From assembly GCF_000953635.1 (NCBI RefSeq), contig NZ_LN614830.1:1665001-1729000 (forward strand): a stretch of 64,000 bases of DNA. Reading direction: 5' to 3'. The DNA comes from Legionella micdadei (GTDB lineage: Bacteria; Pseudomonadota; Gammaproteobacteria; Legionellales; Legionellaceae). Positions 45,936-54,123 of this stretch are shown here, piece by piece (position 1 is the stretch's first letter; each line of letters begins with the position of its first letter). Under the pieces are notes generated by a model. The model was not told the origin of the DNA. It made no database searches and saw only the letters and a program-made list of their open reading frames with translations. A program made the translations under genes and the position numbers.

Positions 45936-48275
45936 ATGAACTTAGCACAAGATAGGGTTGTCAGTGATGCGGATAAAGTTTCGAATGTCCTTAAATGGAT
46001 TTTACTTATAACAGCAATTACCTGTTTTGCCGGGCTTATTTGGGGTACTTACAAAACTTATCAGCTTGCCCCACCTCTCCCGCAACAATTTCTCACCTCT
46101 TCGGCAAAAGTCGTTATGACATCAGATGACATTATTGCAGGCAAAGCCGGTTTCCAACGTGCAGATCTAATGGATTATGGCAGTTTATATGGAATGGGAT
46201 CTTATTTTGGGGAAGACTATACGGCTAAATATCTAGTGAGATTAGGTCAATTAACTGAAGAAGAAATAGGGCAGCAACGTTTTGGTCAATCATTCATAAA
46301 TCTATCCGAAGAGGAGCAGTATATTTCTCGTAAAACGATGCAGCAAGCGTTACAACAAATCAACTTAAGTCAACAAACAACTGTTTTGCCTGATCCAGTT
46401 GCAACAGCCATTTTTAAATTGCAATCTGAGATTTCACAAAGTTTACTCAATCATAATTTAGAAACAGGTTGGACAAAAGCTTATAGTTTGGATGCACAAA
46501 GTGCCTTGCAAACAGCTGATTTTCTTATTTATTCTTCTCTGACAACAGTTGCGCACAGGCCACATCAAAACAGTTCATACACCAATAATTGGCCATACGA
46601 ACCTACGGTGGGAAATAACCCGACTTCATCCACCTTTTATTGGACTTGGGTTTCTTTCTGTTTCGTATTCTTCGGTTTCGGCGCTATCCTGTACATTTAT
46701 CATCGATACCTCGCTATCCCCGATAATGCAGCAAAAACACCTATTTTATTGGAATTTAAACCACTCACAGCAAGTCAGAGAAAAGTTGGCCAATATTTTG
46801 TGATTGTAGCCTTAGTTTTATTGGCACAGATTGGTGTTGGTGCAATTATGGCTCACTATTATACCGAGCGTACTGGATTTTATGGGATAAACATTAATGG
46901 TTTTTTGCCATTCAACTTTTTACGCGATGTGCATATTCAAACGCCTATTGTCTGGATAGCGCTATCTTGGATAAGTTCAGCTGTTTTTCTTGCACCTATC
47001 ATCAGTAAACAAGAAGCAAAAGGGCAAGGGTTTTTAGTTGATCTGCTGTTTTGGGTCACCCTCTTTATTGTTGGTGGGGCAATTGTTGGTAATTACTTGG
47101 GGATTATGGGCTATGTTAATCAATCTTGGTTTTGGATTGGTAATCAAGGGTTATCGTACATACAATTAGGCCGATTGTGGCAAATCGGATTTTGCCTTGG
47201 TTTATTCCTTTGGAGTTTCATTGTTTTCCGGGGAATGTGGCCAACCTGGGAGCAACTAAAAACTGCGACCGCTGAATTTTGGACAGGTCGCATTAGATTA
47301 GAGCATATGCTTTGGGCAAGTACGATCAACGTTGCAGTGTTATACTGCTTTGGCATGATTCCTCTGACCGGAATAGAGAAATCCTTCACGATCACCGATT
47401 TTTGGCGTTGGTGGGTGGTACATCTTTGGGTTGAACAATCGTTTGAATTTTTTGCTGCTGCTGCTACAGCTTATCTTCTGATGGGAACAGGCTTAGTTTC
47501 CCGACTTCTCGCTGAACGGACTATGTATTTTGAGACAATTCTTATTTTTCTAGGCGGTGTTATTGGTACAGGACATCACTGGTATTGGACTGGGACACCA
47601 GATATTTGGGTGCCACTCGGATCGATGTTTTCTTTCATTGAGGTATTGCCTTTAGTACTTCTTATTATTGATGCTATTGAACATCACCAACTGATTAAGC
47701 GGCAAGGTTCTTTTACTTATAATTTGGCTTGTTTATATCTTTTTGGAGCGGCTTTTTGGAATTTTGTGGGAGCTGGTGTGTTTGGTGGGGGTACACTTAA
47801 TGCGCCACTGGTAAATTATTATGAGCATGGAACATTTTTAACTTTGAATCATGCACATACAGCATTATTTGGTGCATTCGGATTACTTGGTCTTGGGTTA
47901 ATTTATTTTTGTTTACGTTATGCTGCCGGTGAGCGTCTGCCTTGGGATGAACGATTAGGTATCTGGGCATTTTGGCTCTATAACATTGGCCTTTTATTAT
48001 GGATTGTTTTAAATTTCTTCCCCGTTGGCTGGGCACAGTTAATGGATGTTTATGAGCATGGTTTAGCGCATGCGAGAAGTCTTGAATTTTATAATACAAC
48101 ATTGCTATGGCAATGGTTACGCTTGCCTGGTGATGTTATTTTTGCCTTAGGCGCATTACTAATGACTTACGATTTTTTTAAAAAGCTTAAGCCCTTTTTC
48201 CCTAGACTAGCGAAAATGAATCGCGAACAAGAAATACAATTTCGTTCATTTGATAAGAATGCGAATTTGCAGTAA
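45936..48275 (+). CDS. norB: Quinol-dependent nitric oxide reductase (qNor)
   Basis: 779 aa heme-copper oxidase superfamily protein. The fused N-terminal region (helix at about 20-40 followed by a periplasmic domain) marks the quinol-dependent single-subunit type (norB/norZ). His ligands are seen in VVHLWVEQSFEFF, GTGHHWYWTG and LNHAHTALFGAFG. It reduces NO to N2O, in a pathogen mainly to survive host NO rather than to respire. No norC, norD, norQ or regulator is adjacent. It is followed by the GG-leader peptide array. Confidence 0.96.
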   Translation: MNLAQDRVVSDADKVSNVLKWILLITAITCFAGLIWGTYKTYQLAPPLPQQFLTSSAKVVMTSDDIIAGKAGFQRADLMDYGSLYGMGSYFGEDYTAKYLVRLGQLTEEEIGQQRFGQSFINLSEEEQYISRKTMQQALQQINLSQQTTVLPDPVATAIFKLQSEISQSLLNHNLETGWTKAYSLDAQSALQTADFLIYSSLTTVAHRPHQNSSYTNNWPYEPTVGNNPTSSTFYWTWVSFCFVFFGFGAILYIYHRYLAIPDNAAKTPILLEFKPLTASQRKVGQYFVIVALVLLAQIGVGAIMAHYYTERTGFYGININGFLPFNFLRDVHIQTPIVWIALSWISSAVFLAPIISKQEAKGQGFLVDLLFWVTLFIVGGAIVGNYLGIMGYVNQSWFWIGNQGLSYIQLGRLWQIGFCLGLFLWSFIVFRGMWPTWEQLKTATAEFWTGRIRLEHMLWASTINVAVLYCFGMIPLTGIEKSFTITDFWRWWVVHLWVEQSFEFFAAAATAYLLMGTGLVSRLLAERTMYFETILIFLGGVIGTGHHWYWTGTPDIWVPLGSMFSFIEVLPLVLLIIDAIEHHQLIKRQGSFTYNLACLYLFGAAFWNFVGAGVFGGGTLNAPLVNYYEHGTFLTLNHAHTALFGAFGLLGLGLIYFCLRYAAGERLPWDERLGIWAFWLYNIGLLLWIVLNFFPVGWAQLMDVYEHGLAHARSLEFYNTTLLWQWLRLPGDVIFALGALLMTYDFFKKLKPFFPRLAKMNREQEIQFRSFDKNANLQ

Positions 48276-48376
48276 AAGGAACGGCATAAGTTGTGCCCAA
48301 CTTACTCTTTGGCAGGTTCGCTTAGATTGAACTAAACTTAATTGAAGTTGGTAATCTTTAGCTGGGGATGAGTAGT

Positions 48377-48610
48377 ATGAAACATGAAAAATTGATTCGG
48401 CATTTGGTATCTGAATTTAAACACAAACTGAATGGATTATCATCTGAACAATTAGCGAATTTCAACTTGCAAATTAAGCTTATCCCTACAGTGGGAGAGG
48501 AGGCGGGTGGCGCAATGAATGCTCGCCGAGTCAAAACTGAGCCTTCAACCCGATTAGATCCTCTAATACCAGGTAATAGATCTCTTTCTGATTTAAAGAA
48601 AGCAAGGTAA
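48377..48610 (+). CDS. GG-leader peptide 1
   Basis: 77 aa from ATG 48377; ATG 48368 is possible, but the start chosen aligns with the three sister genes. A 45-residue leader ends in VGEEAGG. The remaining 32 residues are a basic tail with LIPGNRSL and ending KKAR. The leader is the most diverged of the four. The sharp change from conserved to unrelated sequence at Gly-Gly is the pattern of double-glycine leader peptides cut by C39 peptidase/ABC exporters, or of RiPP precursors. No export or modification enzyme is in the window. Function is inferred. Confidence 0.7.
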   Translation: MKHEKLIRHLVSEFKHKLNGLSSEQLANFNLQIKLIPTVGEEAGGAMNARRVKTEPSTRLDPLIPGNRSLSDLKKAR

Positions 48611-48685
48611 TTAAATTGTTTAACCCGAAAGAATTAAACTAATTTTTAAGCAATATTATAGGTGCAACATTGGTGGAGGTGGGGT

Positions 48686-48865
48686 ATGGAACGTAAACAA
48701 CTTATTCAGACTTTGGTGACTCAGTTTGAAGAGCAAATTAGGAGTTTGCCAGAACAAAAATTAAAGGATTTAGAATCTGGTAAATTAGAAATAAGTTTAA
48801 CACAAGCTGTAGGAAAGGAAGCGGGTGGCAAAGCGGCTTCAACAAAATATAGAAAACTAATATAA
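48686..48865 (+). CDS. GG-leader peptide 2
   Basis: 59 aa from ATG 48686 with a strong GGAGGTGGGG just before it. A 48-residue leader nearly identical to copies 3 and 4 ends in VGKEAGG; the tail is only 11 residues, basic (AASTKYRKLI). The tail end KYRKL can be lined up with GNRDL of copy 3. Same proposed role as its neighbours: a precursor cut after Gly48. Confidence 0.7.
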   Translation: MERKQLIQTLVTQFEEQIRSLPEQKLKDLESGKLEISLTQAVGKEAGGKAASTKYRKLI

Positions 48866-48953
48866 GTTCAAATACTTATTGAATAGGTCGTTATATTTCA
48901 ATTGGTTCACTCTATTTTTTCTTTTCAGAAAGAAGGGGATTTAGGAGTAAGTA

Positions 48954-49157
48954 ATGAATCGTAAAAAATTAATCGAAACGTTGGTGTCTCAATTTGAAGA
49001 ACAAATTAGAAAATTACCAGAGCAAAAATTACAAGAACTTGAATCTGGCAAATTGGAGATAAGACTAACGCAGGCTATAGGAAAAGAAGCAGGTGGTTTC
49101 GTCGAGGCTATACCAGCAGGACCAGGGCCTATTGGACCAGGAAATAGAGACTTGTAA
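48954..49157 (+). CDS. GG-leader peptide 3
   Basis: 67 aa; AGGAG at 48943-48947 gives ideal spacing. The 48-residue leader (LIETLVSQFEEQIRKLPEQ as an amphipathic helix, then LESGKLEI and IGKEAGG) is followed by a 19-residue tail rich in Gly and Pro (AIPAGPGPIGPGNRDL). Some 35 bases upstream of its start are shared with copy 4, showing recent duplication of gene plus leader region. Confidence 0.72.
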   Translation: MNRKKLIETLVSQFEEQIRKLPEQKLQELESGKLEIRLTQAIGKEAGGFVEAIPAGPGPIGPGNRDL

Positions 49158-49187
49158 TGAAAAATAGTAGCAATTTAAAAAAACAGT

Positions 49188-49262
49188 GCTACTGCTTCTT
49201 ACCTGATTGATAACTGCAATTCTCTGAGTCTATCGCTTCTGGCTTGATTGTTATTTCTATGT
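49188..49262 (-). pseudogene. Decayed 3' fragment of the SDR gene
   Basis: The stretch GCTACTG..TTCTTACCTG..ATAA.TGCAA..TGGC.TGATTGT.ATTTCT aligns with the 3' end of the SDR gene at about 49678-49752 (roughly 70 percent by eye, with a 3-base gap). It no longer reads in frame. It sits between peptide copies 3 and 4, which implies that a unit containing a peptide gene and the adjoining SDR end was duplicated. Confidence 0.55.
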
Positions 49263-49348
49263 ATAAGTTCAGAAATTTATAGGGTGGTTAGATTGCAGTA
49301 CTTTTAATTATTTCATTTTCAAAAAAGATGGGATTTTAGGAGTAAGTG

Positions 49349-49567
49349 ATGAACCGTAGAAAATTAATCGAAACGTTGGTGTCTCAATTCGAAGAACAAA
49401 TTAGAAAATTACCAGAGCAAAAATTACAAGGGCTTGAATCTGGCAAATTAGAGATAAGTTTAATACAGGCTATTGGAAAGGAGGCAGGAGGGTTAACTGA
49501 TTACAATATTCCAGTTAAAAGCTGGCCTGCCCCCTCCCGAACTCCAAGTCCAAGAGGTGGGAGATAG
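49349..49567 (+). CDS. GG-leader peptide 4
   Basis: 72 aa from ATG 49349 behind AGGAG. The 48-residue leader differs from copy 3 at only four positions. The 24-residue tail is Pro/Ser/Arg-rich (SWPAPSRTPSPRGGR). Directly after the stop, another reading frame encodes DRPGNRF, the Pro-Gly-Asn-Arg motif found in the tails of copies 1 and 3, so this tail has probably been changed by a frameshift. It is convergent with the SDR gene. Confidence 0.72.
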   Translation: MNRRKLIETLVSQFEEQIRKLPEQKLQGLESGKLEISLIQAIGKEAGGLTDYNIPVKSWPAPSRTPSPRGGR

Positions 49568-49678
49568 ACCTGGAAATAGATTTCGCAGAGAAATAGTTAG
49601 CTTAACAACAGGGCTTTAACCTGATGCAATTTACACTGGGCTAGTTACCCCTATGATAGCCTCAAAGCAAAGTGAAGG

Positions 49679-50461
49679 CTACTGTAGTTTCTTACCTGTC
49701 CTATAAATGCAACTCGCTGAAGCTTGCGCAGTTGGCATGATTGTCATTTCTGCAATATCAACGTGAAGAGGGCGAGTTGCACAAAAGTAAACGGCATCAG
49801 CAATGTCTTCTGCGTATAAAGGGTTAAAATCTTCATAAAAAGCTTTTGCTTTCTCTTTATCATTCCAACGCACCTCACTGAACTCTGTTTCTACCGCTCC
49901 TGGAGCAATCTCAGTCACCCTAATAGGGCTGCCGAGTAAATCCATACGCATTGATTTTGTCAGCGCCCTAACCGCGTGTTTTGTAGCGCAATAGACGTTA
50001 CCATTGGGATAGCACTCTTGTCCGGCGATTGAGCCTATATTAATAATATGTCCTTCTTCACGGGCTAGCATTCCCGGCAAAATGGCGCGTGTGACATAAA
50101 GTAACCCTTTTACATTAGTATCAATCATTGTTTCCCAATTGCTAATGGAGCCTTGTTGTATCGAATCGGTTGATAAAGCGAGGCCGGCATTGTTAATTAG
50201 CACACTAATTTTTTGCCACTCTGAGGGTAAAGAACTTAAAGCGGATTCAACTTTTGCTTTATCCCTTACATCCAACACAATGGGTAAGCAGTGTATACCA
50301 TGCATTGTTTGCAAATCATTGGCAAGATGCTCTATTCGATCTTGTCGTCGTGCGCAAAGAATAAGATTTGCTCCATTTTGCGCAAAAAGCCGAGCACAAG
50401 CTTGACCAATACCACTTGAAGCGCCAGTTATTAATACAATTTTATTTTGTAAATTTACCAT
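49679..50461 (-). CDS. SDR-family oxidoreductase (YdfG type)
   Basis: 260 aa from the ATG at 50461 (AGGAG upstream); 22 further in-frame codons upstream are unlikely. G13-ASSGIG19 binds the cofactor, NNAGLAL and the catalytic Ser144, Tyr157 and Lys161 are present. The sequence, with ITEIAPGAVETEFSEVR, resembles YdfG, an NADP-dependent 3-hydroxy acid dehydrogenase acting on serine-like substrates. It follows the PNPOx-type gene by 23 bases and is probably co-transcribed. Confidence 0.88.
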   Translation of the reverse strand: MVNLQNKIVLITGASSGIGQACARLFAQNGANLILCARRQDRIEHLANDLQTMHGIHCLPIVLDVRDKAKVESALSSLPSEWQKISVLINNAGLALSTDSIQQGSISNWETMIDTNVKGLLYVTRAILPGMLAREEGHIINIGSIAGQECYPNGNVYCATKHAVRALTKSMRMDLLGSPIRVTEIAPGAVETEFSEVRWNDKEKAKAFYEDFNPLYAEDIADAVYFCATRPLHVDIAEMTIMPTAQASASCIYRTGKKLQ

Positions 50462-50484
50462 ATAGGTCTCCTGATACCTCTTTG

Positions 50485-51141
50485 TTAGGGAGATAAAATG
50501 CGTTGATGCCATTGTTCGTTTTGCCAATTATATTCAAGGACATCGGATAATTCGTCTGAACGTAAGGAATAAAATATAAACTTTGAAGGTCTGATTCGAA
50601 ATCCACAGTAGTAAGGACTTAAGGGTAATTTTTTGTCAATATATTCCTTTTCAATCGCTGCTTTTTTATCTTCGATCACTTTTTTGGAAGGGATTGGCTG
50701 CATTGATGTTGGTGCGTAAGCGGTAAACCTCAACTGGGCTGATTGTGGATTAGTATCCCAATAATGCACTACTTCTGCTTGTGATAAAGGTTCAACAACA
50801 CCGTCAAGAACCACTTCTCTTTGTTTGATTTCAAACCAAAAAGTCAGTGATACTTGTGGATTCTGAATAATATCATTTACCTTTTTTGTCCCTTTTTGAG
50901 TGAAAAAGATAAGTTCGCTTACCGTAATTTCTCTTATAGCAACAACACGACTGTGCGGAATGCCATTTAAAGTTGCTGTGGCTAAGACCGCATGCTGAGG
51001 GTTGGAAGCACCTGCATTTTTTTCTTCCATAATCCATTGATTTAAAAGTCTAAAGGGCATTCTTTTGATCTCTATTTGTTTGAAATTCTTAATAATCGAT
51101 GAGGCATACAAAGTGTAGTCGAAAATAGGGAATGCTGACAA
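50485..51141 (-). CDS. Pyridoxamine 5'-phosphate oxidase family protein
   Basis: 218 aa FMN split-barrel protein. HAVLATATLNGIPHSRVVAIRE, IFFTQKGTKKVNDIIQNPQVSLTFWF and the C-terminal YYCGFRIRPSKFIFY line up with PdxH domain by domain, including length. Divergence from E. coli PdxH is considerable, so it could be the true PdxH (pyridoxal phosphate supply) or a paralogue; the symbol is withheld. It heads a two-gene unit with the SDR gene. Confidence 0.75.
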   Translation of the reverse strand: MSAFPIFDYTLYASSIIKNFKQIEIKRMPFRLLNQWIMEEKNAGASNPQHAVLATATLNGIPHSRVVAIREITVSELIFFTQKGTKKVNDIIQNPQVSLTFWFEIKQREVVLDGVVEPLSQAEVVHYWDTNPQSAQLRFTAYAPTSMQPIPSKKVIEDKKAAIEKEYIDKKLPLSPYYCGFRIRPSKFIFYSLRSDELSDVLEYNWQNEQWHQRILSP

Positions 51142-51163
51142 TTGCCGCCATTTTGATTAGGGT

Positions 51164-53047
51164 CTAATGATAGAACCGATTAACATCATGCAAAATTGAT
51201 ATTAGTTGCTTACTATCAGGTTTACTATTAGGTAAAGGCTCAACATTCGAATTTTGTATCTCGAAATCTCCAGAAGGGAATAAGTTGGTGATGGTTGTCG
51301 GAGTCACATAGCTTATATTGTAATTCCCACTGACGATGATAGGATAGCGGTTATTACTATCAAAGAAATTCATGCCATAACTGTAATCAGAATAAGGTGT
51401 TTTACAGCCTAATGCGTCTGACATGAGGGTGGGCACAACGTCATAATGGGTAGTCACATAATTCAATTGCTGTTGTGTTTTACCTGGCCAATGAACGATA
51501 AAAGGGACTTTGATTTGATAATTGCTAAAATTGCTTGCATGGCCCCAATAATTCTGTTTATTGTCATTAAATTCTTCACCATGATCTGCACTGATAATAA
51601 TTATCGAATTATCCCATAAATTAGCTTTCTTGATTCCGGCTAATACTTGGGCAATTTGTTGATCCACAAAATTAACGGAATTTAAATACCGATTTATTAA
51701 TGGTTGTGCATTATAGCCATTATTAAAAAGATAGCGGCTACAAGACGAAAGTTCCGGCTGAAAAGGGCCTTTATAATTTCTATTCTCACAATATTCATGG
51801 GCTGAATCATAAAATAAAAAAGAAAAGATTGGTTGAGCAGGCTTTCGGTTGTCTAAGAATGAAAGAAATCGCTTTGTAATTTCTTGATCCCTTTGATAGG
51901 CCCAACCTTTGGGAGGCGAAGGCAAATTAGGTATTTTGTTAAAAATAGTAGAGGCAAAATCAGGTATAGTTAAGCTTGCACTTCCAAATATACCGAATTG
52001 ATAATTTTTATTAATCAGCTGATTAATAAAAACAGGACTCTTTTTTTGTTCAAAAATGGCTGTCCAATAGGATGCGGGCAAGCCATAAAAAAATGAAAAA
52101 ATACCAGGCTGCGTTGCATTGCCGCCGCTAAGATGATCTTGGAATTTAAGATTTTCTGAAGCAAAACGATAAATAGTTGGTGTAGCTTCCTTATTCATGG
52201 CATCGTAACGCCAAGTATCAATTAAAATCACAAAGATATTAAGCGGACGTGTTTTTTGACTGCATTGTATTGGGTTAATTGGATAAGATAATTGATGATC
52301 GGGGAATTTTGATTGAGAAAAATAGTGGCTATAGACATAATAATTCATGTCTTCTTTCGAAACATAAAATAGGTGACGCACTATTTCGGTATAATAAGGG
52401 AAGATAGTGCTCTGTCTAATAAAATATTTATTACCCACCACTGTGGAACAGAATGAGACGATAATTAGGATAATGGATACGCAAATAAATTGCATAATCC
52501 ATTTTGAAAGATTGATGACATTATTAAACCATAAAATCAACGCAATTAATCCCTCAACCAAAAAAATAGAAGCCACAACCAGATAAAATACGAACCATTC
52601 ATTTTTGGAAAAATAAAAGATTTGATCGCTGTACTGGCTGAAGAGCATTTTGAGAACTAATGAGTTTAGGTGAAATCGATATAACCTAAATACATACAAA
52701 TCGATTACTAGATATAAAACAAAACAACTTATGAAAAGAACACTAATACAAATTGTAAGCCAATTTTTTGACGTAAATTTGGAAAACAGATAAGGGATAA
52801 GCAATGACAAAATAGTTAAAAAAGCAAAATAACTAATATAAGTGATTAAAAGATATAAACTGACAATCGAGCGCGTGAAAAAAGTAGCCTCTTCAAATCC
52901 GTTTGTTCCAAAATTAAAGAGTTTAATTGCAAAAGCATCAGCGACATAGTTGCAAGAAAGAGCATAAACTACAATTAAATTGATAAAGAAAAAATGTAAG
53001 AGCCATTTGTCAATTATGGCTTGATTTACCTCATTATCTTTCCTCAT
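51164..53047 (-). CDS. YejM/LapC-like inner membrane protein with sulfatase fold
   Basis: 627 aa. Five membrane helices (about residues 16-36, 55-85, 92-118, 150-175 and 184-205) precede a periplasmic alkaline phosphatase/sulfatase-like domain: FVILIDTWRYDAM, GGNATQPGIFSFFYG and IISADHGEEFNDN. This is the layout of YejM (PbgA/LapC), which in E. coli senses periplasmic LPS and controls LpxC through LapB; an active phosphoethanolamine- or phosphoglycerol-transferase is the alternative. The ATG overlaps the lpxO stop (ATGA), tying it to lipid A biology. Confidence 0.82.
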   Translation of the reverse strand: MRKDNEVNQAIIDKWLLHFFFINLIVVYALSCNYVADAFAIKLFNFGTNGFEEATFFTRSIVSLYLLITYISYFAFLTILSLLIPYLFSKFTSKNWLTICISVLFISCFVLYLVIDLYVFRLYRFHLNSLVLKMLFSQYSDQIFYFSKNEWFVFYLVVASIFLVEGLIALILWFNNVINLSKWIMQFICVSIILIIVSFCSTVVGNKYFIRQSTIFPYYTEIVRHLFYVSKEDMNYYVYSHYFSQSKFPDHQLSYPINPIQCSQKTRPLNIFVILIDTWRYDAMNKEATPTIYRFASENLKFQDHLSGGNATQPGIFSFFYGLPASYWTAIFEQKKSPVFINQLINKNYQFGIFGSASLTIPDFASTIFNKIPNLPSPPKGWAYQRDQEITKRFLSFLDNRKPAQPIFSFLFYDSAHEYCENRNYKGPFQPELSSCSRYLFNNGYNAQPLINRYLNSVNFVDQQIAQVLAGIKKANLWDNSIIIISADHGEEFNDNKQNYWGHASNFSNYQIKVPFIVHWPGKTQQQLNYVTTHYDVVPTLMSDALGCKTPYSDYSYGMNFFDSNNRYPIIVSGNYNISYVTPTTITNLFPSGDFEIQNSNVEPLPNSKPDSKQLISILHDVNRFYH

Positions 53048-53964
53048 ATAATAAATAAGGCAATTAAACTAATAAAAAGAGCATATTTAATTATATAGTA
53101 TAGATTTTTATTGTAGCTTTTTAGTTTCTTGCCCACTAAACGTATTTGATAAATGTAGGTGAATAATTTATTAATTAAGCCTACACGCTCATTAGGTAAA
53201 TTTTTGCTCGAAGCGGCTTTCATTACTGTTCGACTAAAAAAACGATTAAATCGGTTAGCGAGGGCATTGTTGAGAGGGCGTTGGATATCACAGAAAAGAA
53301 TAATACGATCCTGGGATGTTTTGTTCTCAGCGTGATGCACATAAGTTTCATCGAAAAGGACATCCTGTCCATCTTGCCAAAAATAAGGTTCACCATCCAC
53401 GTAGATGCAACACTCTTTAGAATTAGGGGTGATTAACCCTAAATGATAACGAAGCGAGCCTGCATAAGGATCACGGTGTTTAAATAGAAAGCTATCTTTA
53501 GGGAGAAGGGTGAACATCGCAGCATTGATATTGGGAATTTTTTCAATTAACTCGAGCGATTTGGGGCAAAGTGTTTGTGCGGAATGCATAGGCTCTTGAT
53601 ACCATTTTAAATAAAAACGCTTCCATCCCCGTCTAAAAAATGAGTTAAATCCGATATCGTCATATTTTTCAGACGCTGATATATAACCTTCCTTGTATAA
53701 GTACTCTGCTTCTTCACGGATTGTTTGCCAATTATCTCGTAATAGTTTTAACTCTGGAAAATTAGCCAAATCAAGAAAAGGCGTTTTGGGAACTGAAGAA
53801 AAAAGATACATGATGGCATTCACTGGTGCCATAAGACTTGAGTGATCAGTCAGCTGGTGTAAAAACTTTAAGCGTACCTTTCCCCGCAAATGAGTGTAAG
53901 CAATAGAGAAAATATAGCTTGCGAAAAATAACGTTTTAAAGTTTAAAATCGAGAGGTAAGTCAT
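53044..53964 (-). CDS. lpxO: Lipid A 2-hydroxylase LpxO
   Basis: 306 aa, close to Salmonella LpxO (302 aa). The N-terminal membrane helix with YTHLRGKVR, YDDIGFNSFFRRGWKRFYLKWY, the Fe(II) ligand region KHRDPYAGSLRYHLGL and FDETYVHHAEN, and a C-terminal membrane helix all match. LpxO is a Fe(II)/2-oxoglutarate dioxygenase at the inner membrane that adds a 2-OH to a lipid A acyl chain. It is coupled to the YejM-like gene by a 4-base overlap. Confidence 0.92.
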   Translation of the reverse strand: MTYLSILNFKTLFFASYIFSIAYTHLRGKVRLKFLHQLTDHSSLMAPVNAIMYLFSSVPKTPFLDLANFPELKLLRDNWQTIREEAEYLYKEGYISASEKYDDIGFNSFFRRGWKRFYLKWYQEPMHSAQTLCPKSLELIEKIPNINAAMFTLLPKDSFLFKHRDPYAGSLRYHLGLITPNSKECCIYVDGEPYFWQDGQDVLFDETYVHHAENKTSQDRIILFCDIQRPLNNALANRFNRFFSRTVMKAASSKNLPNERVGLINKLFTYIYQIRLVGKKLKSYNKNLYYIIKYALFISLIALFII

Positions 53965-54123
53965 AAAAATCCATTCGGTGACAATCGGTTATTTCGTACA
54001 AGCTATAATCTCCATTAAAACTTGTCAATCAGAGAATGCATCAATAAATAGAGTTGGTGAGTTAAATGAAATCCTATGACATACTTAAAGGTATTTAAAA
54101 TAAAATGCCTTTAAGTGTGTCAA

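Noticed and set aside
53044-53964. The Fe/2-oxoglutarate hydroxylase as modifier of the nearby GG-leader peptides
   Set aside because: It matches LpxO along its whole length including both membrane helices and is coupled to an LPS-related gene, so a peptide substrate is unlikely.
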